DNA of 10,697 nt from DASWJZ01 sp964487455 (GTDB lineage: Bacteria > Pseudomonadota > Alphaproteobacteria > Rhizobiales > Afifellaceae). The stretch covers positions 1-10,697 of the forward strand of contig CAZARE010000215.1 of assembly GCA_964487455.1 (NCBI GenBank), written 5' to 3'. The position numbers and the translations under genes are program-made. Shown here in pieces: positions 1 to 8,023 of this stretch (its first letter is position 1; every line of letters starts with the position of its first letter). The notes under the pieces are model-generated. The model did not search any database and was not told the DNA's origin. It saw nothing but the letters and a program-made list of their open reading frames with translations.

Positions 1-1477
1 GGAGCTGTCGCTGCACAACCTTCTCCGTGGCATCCGATGCATCGTCGGCGCGCTCCCGCACGCGCGCCAGGATCGTCTCCTCGGGCGCCTCTAGCCAAAG
101 CCCCTGAAAAGGGGCGCCCGCGTCGGCTGCGGTCGCCTCGATTGCCGCTCTCTCGCCTGGGGATGCGTGGACGGCGTCGATGACCACGCTGCATCCTGCT
201 TTGAGGACGAGCTCGGCCTTGCGGCGGAGCGCGGCATAGACGGCATCGGACGCTTCTCGTGTATACGCTGCCGACGGCAACCGGTCCGTCTCTCCGGCCC
301 CGGCGATGACTTTGCGCTCGATGTCGCTTCTTAGGTGCACTGCCCCGGGCGCCGATCCGACGAATGGCGCGATCGCGCCCGCGAGCGTGGTCTTGCCGCT
401 GCCCGACAATCCGCCGACCGCAACCAGGCGAGGCGTTTCCAGCTCCAGGAAGCTCCCGGCGGCCCGAAAATACTGGTGTGCCTCGCGCGCCATCGTCTCA
501 CGCTCCGCCTCCGACAAATGCGGCAGCGAAGCGGCGATCACCTTGGAGCGGATCGCGGCGCGGATCGACAGAAAGACCGGCAAGGCCGCAAGCCCGGGCA
601 GCTGCTCCTTGCCGCTGCCCCAAAGATAGCGGTTGAGAACGAGATTGGCCTGCCGCCTGAGACCGCGCTCCCAGAGATCCATCAAGAGATAGGCGAGGTC
701 GTAGAGCACGTCGCCCGTGGCGATCGCGTCATCGAACTCCACCGCATCGAACAACGTTGGCTCGCCGTCGATGAGGACAAGGTTCCTGAGGTGCAAGTCG
801 CCGTGGCAGCGGCGCACGAAGCCCTGCTCGCCGCGCTCGAGCAGCACGTCACCGCATCGCTCCAGCATCGCGCGGGATCGCCGGGTAAGCGCTTCCACTT
901 CCTCGGCAGGGAACAGGTCCGGGCTCTCCTTGAACGCCACGTCGCTCTCGAAGATGTAGCGACTGAGCGATTCAGCCGCCGGCCCTCCCTCGCGCATCGG
1001 CGCACGCTGATGAGAGGCGAGGATAGCACGGACAAGCCTGGCGAGGAGGGGGTGCGTCAGGCCTCCGGCGTCCGCCACGTGATCCAGCGTCTGGCTTTCG
1101 TCGAAGCGGCGCATGTGGACGGACCATTCGACCGCCTCTCCGGAGCCGCCTAGTTGTAGCCCGCCGTTTGCTCGCGTGATCGGCAAGGCGCCAAGATAGA
1201 TGGTCGGAGCATTGTCCTTGTTGACGGCGATCTCCGCCTCGCACGCCGCCCTGCGCTTCGCCAGCGTCGAGAGGTCCATGAAGGGGAACTTCACGGCGCG
1301 CTTCACCTTGTAGGCATTCTCGCCGGCGAGAAAGACGACGGCGCCGTGCGTGTCGATGCGCACCGCCTTGTCGGGGAGCCCGTGCGTTGCGGGGTCGCCG
1401 AGGAAATCGAATACCGCGCTTTGGTCCTCGACCACGTGCGCGCGCTTCGACTGGTTCGTTGAATCTTCGATCGCCAC
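1..1477 (-). CDS. Bifunctional APH-like phosphotransferase / P-loop kinase protein (3' end cut by window edge)
   Basis: The frame is open from a GTG at 1477 to the left edge, giving 492 codons without a stop; proteins of this type are usually slightly over 500 residues, so little is missing. The N-terminal half is aminoglycoside-phosphotransferase-like: the Brenner-type catalytic motif HGDLHLRN is at residues 225-232, followed by FDAVEFDD at 243-250 and DVLYDLAYLLMDL around 256-268. The C-terminal half is a small P-loop kinase with Walker A GGLSGSGKTT at 355-364 and an RSD motif near 383-385. This matches the family annotated as bifunctional aminoglycoside phosphotransferase/ATP-binding protein. 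Its physiological substrate is unknown, and drug resistance should not be assumed. An in-frame TAG at 1489-1487 rules out a longer start. A second GTG at codon 15 is a possible alternative start, because homologues as I recall them begin near VVEDQS. It lies 88 nt after livF on the same strand, so read-through is possible, but a shared function is not evident. Confidence 0.88.
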   Translation of the reverse strand, partial: MAIEDSTNQSKRAHVVEDQSAVFDFLGDPATHGLPDKAVRIDTHGAVVFLAGENAYKVKRAVKFPFMDLSTLAKRRAACEAEIAVNKDNAPTIYLGALPITRANGGLQLGGSGEAVEWSVHMRRFDESQTLDHVADAGGLTHPLLARLVRAILASHQRAPMREGGPAAESLSRYIFESDVAFKESPDLFPAEEVEALTRRSRAMLERCGDVLLERGEQGFVRRCHGDLHLRNLVLIDGEPTLFDAVEFDDAIATGDVLYDLAYLLMDLWERGLRRQANLVLNRYLWGSGKEQLPGLAALPVFLSIRAAIRSKVIAASLPHLSEAERETMAREAHQYFRAAGSFLELETPRLVAVGGLSGSGKTTLAGAIAPFVGSAPGAVHLRSDIERKVIAGAGETDRLPSAAYTREASDAVYAALRRKAELVLKAGCSVVIDAVHASPGERAAIEATAADAGAPFQGLWLEAPEETILARVRERADDASDATEKVVQRQL

Positions 1478-1565
1478 CAGCCCTATCTAGTCGGTGCCGC
1501 CGGTTTTCGCGAGGCGTAGGCGAAGAGATGGGCGGTCAGCGGTGCGAAACGCCAGCCGGCGCTGC

Positions 1566-2277
<712 letters not shown>

Positions 2278-2285
<8 letters not shown>

Positions 2286-3048
2286 GCCCGGCGATTCCGT
2301 GATCGGCCGAGCCGAGATAGACCTCCCGCACCCGCTCGTCCGCAGCGATTTCCTCGGGCGTCCCCACCCGCAGCACCGCCCCTCCGACAAGCACGACGAT
2401 CCTCGTGGCGAAGCGGAAGACGATGCTCATATCGTGCTCGATGAAGAGCACGGTAATGTCCTCGGGAAGAGACGCGATGGCTTCGAACAACGCGGCGCTC
2501 TCGCTTCGCGGCACGCCGGCGGCAGGCTCGTCGAGCAGCAGCACCTTCGGCTTGGTGGCCAGGGCGAGCGCAATCTCGAGGAGCCGCTGCTGACCGTAGC
2601 CGAGGAAGCGGGTCTCGCGGGTGCACTCGTCGGCGACCCCGAGCCCGGTCAGGATTTGAAACGCCTCGTCGACGGCGGCGCGGTGGGCGGCGAATCCTCG
2701 CCGCCAATCGGCGGCCTCGCCGCGCCGTTCGCAAACCGCCAGCGTCACAGCCTCGATGGGACTCAGGCGTGGAAACAGGGTTGTAATCTGGAACGTCCGC
2801 ACCAGGCCGCGCTTCACCCGCGCCTCGGGGCTGAGCCGCGTGATCGGCTCTCCATCGAGCAGGATATCGCCGGCGTCGGGCCCGACCTGTCCTGTGATCA
2901 TGTTGATCAGTGTCGTCTTGCCGGCCCCGTTCGGCCCGATCAGCGCGTGACGCGCTCCCTGCGGGAGCGAAAGATTGACGTCGGCAGCCACCACGAGCGA
3001 GCCGAAGCTCTTGTTCAAGGCGCGCGTTTCGAGGACGGCTCCGCTCAC
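2278..3048 (-). CDS. livG: HAAT-family ABC transporter ATP-binding protein LivG
   Basis: This is the second ATPase of the importer, 256 aa. It carries Walker A GPNGAGKT (38-45), Q-loop Gln87 in VRTFQITTLF, a signature region FLGYGQQRLLEIA (148-160), Walker B KVLLLDEP with Asp173-Glu174, and H-loop His205 in FIEHDM. The signature reads LGYGQ where LSYGQ or LSGGQ is commonest, so the usual Ser is Gly150; related subfamilies tolerate other residues there. The frame extends far upstream through livM, but that extension is a shadow. The GTG at 3048 is preferred because it gives MSGAVLETRALNKSFG. It overlaps the livM stop by 4 nt (GTGA) and has GAGG six bases upstream. The 3' end overlaps livF by 8 nt. 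The protein acts on the inner face of the membrane with LivF, LivH and LivM. Confidence 0.95.
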
Positions 3049-4037
3049 GAGCGGCCTCGACGCTGCACCAGTCCCGCAAGTCCGCCGAGAATGCCGTTCG
3101 GCATGAACAGAACGACCATCATCAGCAAGAGTCCGATCCAGAAGTACCAGTACTGGGGATTCACGTCGGAAAGCTGATCGCGCGCCACCATAAAGATGAT
3201 GGCGCCTACGATGGCGCCGTAGAGCCGTCCCGTGCCGCCCAGAATGAGCATCACTACGACATCGGCTGAGCGCTGGAAGCCGAGCGATTCCAGCGAGACG
3301 GTCTCCGTTGTTTGGGCAAGCAGCGCGCCCGCGACTCCGGCCATGGCGGAGGAGATGGTAAAGATCTTCTGCAGCCGCACCCGGTAGGGCGACCCGATGG
3401 CCGGCATGCGGGTCACGTTCTCGCGGATGCCGCGTAGGGTCAGGCCGAACGGCGAGTGCACCAGCCGCCGCGAGATCAGCACCCCGAGAAAAAGCACGAC
3501 CAGGGCGTAGCTGTAGGCGGTGTAGCCCCACAGGTCGAACTGGAACGTGTTGAAGATCGGCCAGGCGTCGATCCCCTGTAGCCCGTCGGCGCCGCCGGTC
3601 AGCCAGGTCATGGAGTTCGCCAGCTCCACCGTCAGCAGGCCCAGCCCCAGGGTGATCATGATCAGCGCCAAATGGCGCACGCGCACGATCATGAAACTCA
3701 CGACGTAGCCGACCAGCCCCGCCACCGCCCCGGCTGCAACCAGTCCTGTGAGCGGCTCGCCCCAGCCGATTGTGGTTAGCAGTCCGGCGGTATACGCGCC
3801 GATCCCGAAGAACATGGCGTGGCCAAGGGTGATGATGCCCGCGTACCCGAGGATGAGATCGACCGACACCGCGAAAAGCGCGGTGATGGCGATCTGGCTG
3901 GCGAGCGACAGGTAGGTGGGAAAGATGAAGAACGGTATCAGCGTTGCCAGCCAGAATGCGATCTCGAACACGCTCCACCGGCTCTGGCGCTTGAGCCATG
4001 TGAAGGGGTAGCTACCGGAAACCGCCGTCTCCGCCAC
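3045..4037 (-). CDS. livM: HAAT-family ABC transporter permease LivM
   Basis: This is an inner-membrane permease of 330 aa, normal for LivM. It has many hydrophobic segments and the family landmarks GYAGIITLGHAMFFGIGAY (64-82), RVRHLALIMITLGLG (119-133), a TWLTGGADGLQGI loop (144-156), FGLTLRGIRENVTR (197-210) before the ATPase-coupling region, and a C-terminal LFMPNGILGGL (310-320). The frame continues upstream of the chosen start over the end of livH, but that part is not protein-like. The GTG at 4037 lies 4 nt after the livH stop, with GGAAGG ten bases upstream, and gives the natural N-terminus MAETAVSG followed by the first membrane segment at about residues 24-42. It overlaps livG by 4 nt. 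It pairs with LivH to form the translocation channel. Confidence 0.93.
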   Translation of the reverse strand: MAETAVSGSYPFTWLKRQSRWSVFEIAFWLATLIPFFIFPTYLSLASQIAITALFAVSVDLILGYAGIITLGHAMFFGIGAYTAGLLTTIGWGEPLTGLVAAGAVAGLVGYVVSFMIVRVRHLALIMITLGLGLLTVELANSMTWLTGGADGLQGIDAWPIFNTFQFDLWGYTAYSYALVVLFLGVLISRRLVHSPFGLTLRGIRENVTRMPAIGSPYRVRLQKIFTISSAMAGVAGALLAQTTETVSLESLGFQRSADVVVMLILGGTGRLYGAIVGAIIFMVARDQLSDVNPQYWYFWIGLLLMMVVLFMPNGILGGLAGLVQRRGRS

Positions 4038-4041
4038 CTGC

Positions 4042-4905
4042 TCAGCGCCTTCCGAATAGGCCCTGCGGCCGGACGAACAAGATGCCGACCATGACGAGGT
4101 AGATGAAGAAGGCTCCAAGCTCGGGAACGAAATATTTGCCGGCCACGTCGCTGATGCCGAGCAGCGCCGCCGCTGCCAACGAGCCGCCGATGGAGCCGAG
4201 CCCGCCGACGGCGACGATAATCAGGACATAGACGAGGTAGTGGAAGCCGAAGGAGGGGTCGAGGCCGACGACTTCGATGGCCAACGCGCCGCCGAGGCCC
4301 GCCAGTCCGCTCCCCAATGCGAACGTGACGGCGAAGACACGGTCCACGTCAATGCCAAGCGCCTGCGCCACGCGTTGGTTGTCCACCGAGGCGCGAACCA
4401 TGGCGCCGAACTTGGTGAACTCGAGCCCGACCATGAGCAGCGCCGCAGCGATCAGCGCGACGCCGATCAGGAAACTCCGGTAGATGCCGAGCGTCATCCC
4501 GCCGATCTGCACCGAGCCGCGCAGATAGTTGGGAATCTGTATCGGCTGCTGCACCGTTCCGAAGACGTAGGCGGCGCTGGCCGCTGCGGCGAAAACCAGG
4601 CCGATGGTGAACAGCACTTGGTTCAGCTCCCCCGCACGATAGAGGCGGCGAAACAGAGTGCGCTCGAAGGCGACGCTCACCAGGGCCGCGGCAACGAACG
4701 CACCTAGGACCGCGACGAGGAACGGAACGTTCATGCTGCGCGTGAGCGTGAGCGCCACATAGCCGCCAAGCATGGCGAATGCTCCGTGCGCCAGGTTGAT
4801 GAAGTTCATCAGACCCAACGTCACGGACAGTCCTACCGAGAGGAGGAAGAGAAGCATACCGAAGGCGAGGCCGTCGAACAGGACGACGGCGATCTGCGTG
4901 ATCAC
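4042..4905 (-). CDS. livH: HAAT-family ABC transporter permease LivH
   Basis: This is an inner-membrane permease of 287 aa, in the normal LivH range. The diagnostic segment GLMNFINLAHGAFAMLGGY is at 31-49. Others are GELNQVLFTIGL (92-103), VRASVDNQRVAQALGI (170-185) in the cytoplasmic ATPase-coupling loop, GSGLAGLGGAL (198-208), and a C-terminal LFVRPQGLFGRR (276-287). The frame stays open about 560 nt upstream into the binding-protein gene, but that part is Arg- and Gly-rich shadow. The GTG at 4905 is chosen because it gives MITQIAVVLFDGLAFG, the expected N-terminus. The nearest good purine run, GGAGG, is 13 nt away, which is longer than ideal, so a modest initiation rate or coupling is likely. 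It sits 59 nt after the binding-protein gene, past a strong hairpin, and 4 nt before livM. Confidence 0.94.
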   Translation of the reverse strand: MITQIAVVLFDGLAFGMLLFLLSVGLSVTLGLMNFINLAHGAFAMLGGYVALTLTRSMNVPFLVAVLGAFVAAALVSVAFERTLFRRLYRAGELNQVLFTIGLVFAAAASAAYVFGTVQQPIQIPNYLRGSVQIGGMTLGIYRSFLIGVALIAAALLMVGLEFTKFGAMVRASVDNQRVAQALGIDVDRVFAVTFALGSGLAGLGGALAIEVVGLDPSFGFHYLVYVLIIVAVGGLGSIGGSLAAAALLGISDVAGKYFVPELGAFFIYLVMVGILFVRPQGLFGRR

Positions 4906-4937
4906 GGCTTGATGCTCGCCTCCGGACAGACGAACGA

Positions 4938-4957
4938 GGCGCGGGCCTTGCCGCGCC
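4938..4957 (-). other. Intercistronic GC hairpin between the binding-protein gene and livH
   Basis: On the transcribed (minus) strand, GGCGCGG and CCGCGCC form a perfect 7-bp, all-G/C stem with a 6-nt loop, beginning 7 nt after the stop codon of the binding-protein gene and ending before the livH ribosome-binding region. No T tract follows, so it is not a classical intrinsic terminator. Hairpins at this point in binding-protein operons often stabilise the upstream mRNA or partly attenuate transcription, which would let the binding protein outnumber the membrane subunits. That role is inferred here. Confidence 0.55.
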
Positions 4958-4964
4958 CGTTTCC

Positions 4965-6128
4965 CTAGTGGGTCGGATCCTTGACGTTCTCTATCTTGTC
5001 GATCTCGACGTTGATCAGCTCTTCGCCGACCTTCTGCACCTCGCGGATATAGACGGTCTGGACGATGTCGCGAGTCTCCGGATCGATGGAGATCGGCCCG
5101 CGCGGGCTCTCCCAAGCCATCCCTTTGGCGGCATCGATCAGCGCCTGCCCGCTTGTGTCGCCCCCGGTGGCCTTCAGCACCTCGTAGATCAGGTGCATCC
5201 CGTCGTACCCGCCGATCGAGTAGATGTCGGGATTGCGGCCGTACTCGTCGCGGAAAGCGGTGACGAACTCGTTGTTGAGCGCCGAGTCGCGGTGAGCGTC
5301 GTAGTGGTAGGCGGTGATGATGCCGATGGCGAGATCGCCCATGCTTTCCAGAGCCTCGTCGGCGGTCAGCTCGCCCTGGCCAAGGATCTTGGTGCTCTGC
5401 GGGGTGAGGCCGCGCTCCGCCAACGCCTTGCCGATGGCCGGCGGCTGCGCGCCGCCCGGAACCCAAATGTAGACCGCTTCAGGATTGGCGTCCTTGACCC
5501 GCTGAACGTAGGCGGAGAAATCCGGATTGACGACCGGCGTGCGGTCGGAGCCGACGATCGTGCCGCCGGCGGCCTCGAAGCCACGATGGAAGGCGTCCTG
5601 AGCGTCGTGACCAGGGCCGTAGTCGGTGGCCAGGGAGTAAACCTCTTTCACGCCTTGCTCGGCTGCCCATTTGCCGAACGACTCGTTGATCTGCGGCGTG
5701 GTCACCGACGTGCGGGCTATGAAATCGGACTTCTCGGTGATCACGGACGTTGCGGCGTTCATCACGACCATGAACTTCTCGGCCTGCTGCGACACGTCGG
5801 CGGCGGCCAGGGCGTTCGGCGTCAGCAGAAAGCCGGCGAGGATGTCGACCTCGTCGCGAACGATCAGCTCCTGCGCCAGACGCTTGGCCACGTCCGGCGC
5901 TATGCCGCCTACGTCCTTGCGGATGATCTCGATTTTCTTGCCGGCGACCTCGTTGCCGTGCAGCGCCATGTAGGTCTTGATGCCGCTGTCGAGCTGGATG
6001 CCGGGATCGGCGAACTGGCCGGAGAACGGCACGATGACGCCGACCTTGACCGTGTCCTGGGCTTGACCAGCGGAAAGGCCGAAGAAGACCGCAAATGCGG
6101 CAAGGAGCGCCGCGCGTATGTATGGCAT
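4965..6128 (-). CDS. Periplasmic substrate-binding protein of HAAT-type ABC transporter (Leu/Ile/Val-binding-protein family)
   Basis: This is a type I periplasmic binding protein (Peripla_BP_6 / LivJ-LivK family) of 387 aa that captures the solute and delivers it to LivH-LivM. The N-terminus MPYIRAALLAAFAVFFGLSAGQAQ is a signal peptide, with likely cleavage after GQA. No lipobox cysteine is seen, so a soluble periplasmic form is expected. The mature domain opens with VKVGVIVPFSGQFADPG, the usual first strand. It then shows GKKIEIIRKD, the hinge-region ATDYGPGHDA, and IYSIGGYDGMHLIYEVLKATGG near the C-terminus. An ATG seven codons upstream (6149) is in frame, but the ATG at 6128 has GGGAGGG four bases away and directly starts the signal peptide. 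The ligand cannot be read from sequence: this family also binds amides, urea, short peptides and aromatic acids. The neighbouring hydrolase suggests an ester or amide. Confidence 0.93.
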   Translation of the reverse strand: MPYIRAALLAAFAVFFGLSAGQAQDTVKVGVIVPFSGQFADPGIQLDSGIKTYMALHGNEVAGKKIEIIRKDVGGIAPDVAKRLAQELIVRDEVDILAGFLLTPNALAAADVSQQAEKFMVVMNAATSVITEKSDFIARTSVTTPQINESFGKWAAEQGVKEVYSLATDYGPGHDAQDAFHRGFEAAGGTIVGSDRTPVVNPDFSAYVQRVKDANPEAVYIWVPGGAQPPAIGKALAERGLTPQSTKILGQGELTADEALESMGDLAIGIITAYHYDAHRDSALNNEFVTAFRDEYGRNPDIYSIGGYDGMHLIYEVLKATGGDTSGQALIDAAKGMAWESPRGPISIDPETRDIVQTVYIREVQKVGEELINVEIDKIENVKDPTH

Positions 6129-6132
6129 TCCA

Positions 6133-6139
6133 CCCTCCC
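6133..6139 (-). promoter_or_regulatory. Ribosome-binding site deciding the binding-protein start
   Basis: GGGAGGG on the minus strand lies 4 nt before the ATG at 6128. It is far better placed for that ATG than for the upstream in-frame ATG at 6149, which has no purine-rich site before it. Confidence 0.8.
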
Positions 6140-6153
6140 TTACGTTCATTTCA

Positions 6154-6163
6154 TTGTATACAA
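6154..6163. promoter_or_regulatory. Perfect palindrome TTGTATACAA, putative repressor operator upstream of the binding-protein gene
   Basis: This 10-bp perfect inverted repeat lies 26-35 bp upstream of the binding-protein start, in the 103-bp gap after the hydrolase gene. Its AT richness stands out in the GC-rich surroundings. Core GTATAC palindromes are recognised by several GntR-family (FCD-type) repressors, for example the UxuR/ExuR class. The segment also contains TATACA and TACAAT, either of which could serve as a -10 element for the minus-strand transcript, so a bound repressor would block the transporter operon. A TTGACC hexamer lies further upstream but is not at canonical spacing from these. 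No regulator gene is visible in the window, so the family assignment is inference. Confidence 0.5.
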
Positions 6164-6231
6164 AAACCTAGGCGCAAAGGCCGGCTCGGTCAAATGATGC
6201 TTGAACGCGCGCGGTTTGCCAGCCGGCGGCA

Positions 6232-7896
6232 TCACTCGGGGACCACCGGTACCAGCAGGTGCGAGTCGTGCTCGCCCCCGGTGTGGATGGTGTGGCGGCC
6301 CCGATTCACCAACTCCTCGTGGCGCGCGTAAACACTCGGCTTTGGGTAGTCGTAGATATCGCGGCCCTGGACCACGACCCGCAACGAGGACCCGGGCTCG
6401 AACAGCGTTCCCGACGGCCAGATCTCGATCTCGAACGCGACGATCTCGCCTGGGCGGAGCTTTAGCTCGCGCCGATGCTTCAGGACCGGCTGAAACGGGC
6501 TCGAAGCCTCGGAGTCGATCTCGCGATGCGACACCCTGAGCCAGCCGAGCGCCACCGGCCCATCCTCGAATTGGGCGTAGTAGGCAAAGGGAACGATCTC
6601 GCCCTGCGCCGAAAGCTTCTGGATGGCGACGAAGAGGTCCATGTCGTCGCCGGCATCGGTCGACATGTGGAGCTTCAACTTCATGTGACCGATAAGTCTG
6701 GTTTCCTGGTCGAAGGCATGGTCGAAGGTTGCGCGTTCCGGCGCGCCGGACGGTGCTGTCGCGTCGTAGGTGACGGTGGAGGGTCTCGGGAGCCGCTCGC
6801 GGCTCAGCCTCCCCGCTGATGCATCAAGATAAAGCGGAACGTAGCGGGTGCGCGCGACAGGCCATTCGCTTTCCGCGCGGAAGTCGCCGACATAGTAGCT
6901 GCGCCGCACCTCCAGCCGCACCTTCGGCCAGTCGGCGATCTCGGTCTCGAGCCCCTTGAGGAAATGATCGAAAAAAGCCTGTTGGCGGTGGACGCTCGCG
7001 GGCTCGTAGTAATAGGCCCACTTCTTGCGGCCGTGCACCTCGAGCCATTTCTGCTCCGAGCGGATATGCTTGAAGCCCTCCAGCGTGCCGCGCGTGTGGA
7101 GCCCCTGGTCGGTCCAGCTCGCCACCACATAGGCTGGCACGTTGATCTTTGAGAAGTCGGCGGTCTTCGCACGCCAGAAGTCGTCGTAGAAGGGGTGCTC
7201 CTCAGACTCGGCACGAAGATCCTCGACCCGGTTGATGCCGTGCCCCCAGCGGCTCGGCAGATAGGGCCAGAACGAGGTCTCCGGAATGCCTCCGTGGCGC
7301 GCTACCTCCCGGTAGGTGTCCGTCCATCCTTCCCAGGGATTGATGGCGGCTAGGTGCGGCGGATCCAGTTCCGCCACTCGCCATTGCGACGACGTGAGAT
7401 AAGAGACCCCCGACAGGCCGACCTTGCCGCTCGACCAAGGCTGTGCTCCCGCCCATTCGATGACGTCGTAGAAATCCTGCGCTTCTTCCGGCGAGAGGTA
7501 GGTTGCGTCGCCTTCTGAGTACCAGGTGCCGCGCGGATCGACGTTGATGACGACATAGCCGTTCTTCACCCAATGGAGCGCGTCGGGCGCCTCGAAGGCC
7601 GTGTAGCGCGACAGCCTCTCGTCATCCACGTCCGCTTTCGGAAAATTCACCCCGTAGCGGGTGTGGCCGTGCTTCCCGTACGGGCCCCATGCGATAATGG
7701 GAGGCGCCGGTTCTTCGTCGGCGGGTCGGAAGATATCGGCGTAGATGCGCACGCCGTCCCTGAGCGCGATCGCGACGTCCTTCTCGATCAGCGCGCCATC
7801 TTCAACCGAGCGGCGGTATTTCGGCGGCGTACCACCCTTGCCCTCGGGTCGGGCGAGCGGTGCGCGGAAGCGATACGGAGGACGAGGCTTATGCAT
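6232..7896 (-). CDS. CocE/NonD-family alpha/beta hydrolase (peptidase S15, X-Pro dipeptidyl-peptidase type)
   Basis: This is a serine hydrolase of 554 aa, a usual length for the CocE/NonD family, which cleaves esters, amides (including beta-lactam side-chain acyl groups) or X-Pro peptides. The N-terminal catalytic domain has WGPYGK (70-75), whose Tyr73 is the probable oxyanion tyrosine. It also has VVINVDPRGTWYSEG (115-129) and the nucleophile elbow GLSGVSYLT with Ser165. The remaining triad candidates are Asp263 in SWTDQG and His288 in LEVHGRKKW. Residues from about 345 to the end form the family's C-terminal jelly-roll domain, with GHMKLKLHMSTDAGDDMDLF (403-422) and PGSSLRVVVQGRD (501-513). 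No signal peptide is seen, so it is probably cytoplasmic. The frame is open 87 codons further upstream into the divergent intergenic region, but the ATG at 7896 starts the plausible MHKPRPPYRFRAPLARPEGKGG; its ribosome site is poor. It is first in the run of minus-strand genes, 103 nt before the binding-protein gene. The true substrate is unknown. Confidence 0.9.
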   Translation of the reverse strand: MHKPRPPYRFRAPLARPEGKGGTPPKYRRSVEDGALIEKDVAIALRDGVRIYADIFRPADEEPAPPIIAWGPYGKHGHTRYGVNFPKADVDDERLSRYTAFEAPDALHWVKNGYVVINVDPRGTWYSEGDATYLSPEEAQDFYDVIEWAGAQPWSSGKVGLSGVSYLTSSQWRVAELDPPHLAAINPWEGWTDTYREVARHGGIPETSFWPYLPSRWGHGINRVEDLRAESEEHPFYDDFWRAKTADFSKINVPAYVVASWTDQGLHTRGTLEGFKHIRSEQKWLEVHGRKKWAYYYEPASVHRQQAFFDHFLKGLETEIADWPKVRLEVRRSYYVGDFRAESEWPVARTRYVPLYLDASAGRLSRERLPRPSTVTYDATAPSGAPERATFDHAFDQETRLIGHMKLKLHMSTDAGDDMDLFVAIQKLSAQGEIVPFAYYAQFEDGPVALGWLRVSHREIDSEASSPFQPVLKHRRELKLRPGEIVAFEIEIWPSGTLFEPGSSLRVVVQGRDIYDYPKPSVYARHEELVNRGRHTIHTGGEHDSHLLVPVVPE

Positions 7897-8023
7897 GGGC
7901 TGTTCGCTCAAGGCGGCATTCGTTGCCGAGGATTGTGCACGGTAGTTCTTCGTGCTGAAAGTCCCTGCCAAGAACCCGCTAGGCGCTGCCGTTGTTTGGT
8001 GGCCGATCGCAGAGGGAGGAGTT
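7897..8023. promoter_or_regulatory. Divergent intergenic region between the hydrolase and the aldo/keto reductase
   Basis: This 127-bp gap must hold the promoters for both diverging genes. I see only weak candidates: on the minus strand TTGGCA (7971-7966) has no good -10 at the right spacing, and on the plus strand nothing resembles a sigma-70 pair. There is no GTATAC palindrome here like the one near 6158. A short GTGCAC inverted repeat is present near 7935 but is too short to call. Confidence 0.35.
8014..8020 (+). promoter_or_regulatory. Ribosome-binding site deciding the GTG start of the reductase
   Basis: GGGAGGA ends 3 nt before the GTG at 8024. It supports that start over the in-frame ATG at 7952, which would add 24 residues before the conserved EYRNLGGSDLKVS segment. 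Confidence 0.8.

Noticed and set aside
258..266. A further GTATAC core inside the kinase-like gene, considered as a second operator.
   Set aside because: It lies within coding sequence, its flanks are not palindromic beyond the core, and single 6-bp matches are expected by chance.
335..1153. A 272-codon plus-strand frame opposite the kinase-like gene.
   Set aside because: The minus strand carries both APH and Walker A motifs here, and the plus-strand product has no domain-like pattern.
1548..1563. A possible terminator hairpin just after livF (stem about 6 bp with one G-U pair, 4-nt loop).
   Set aside because: The stem is short and only three T residues follow, so I cannot separate it from chance in GC-rich DNA. 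Read-through into the kinase-like gene remains possible.
4968..6197. A 409-codon open frame on the plus strand opposite the binding-protein gene.
   Set aside because: It is exactly antisense to a clear periplasmic binding protein and is rich in Asp, Val, Gly and Arg without motifs, as expected of a codon-bias shadow.
7952..8023. An upstream ATG extension of the aldo/keto reductase by 24 residues.
   Set aside because: The extension has no similarity to AKR N-termini that I recognise, and the strong ribosome site points to the GTG at 8024.
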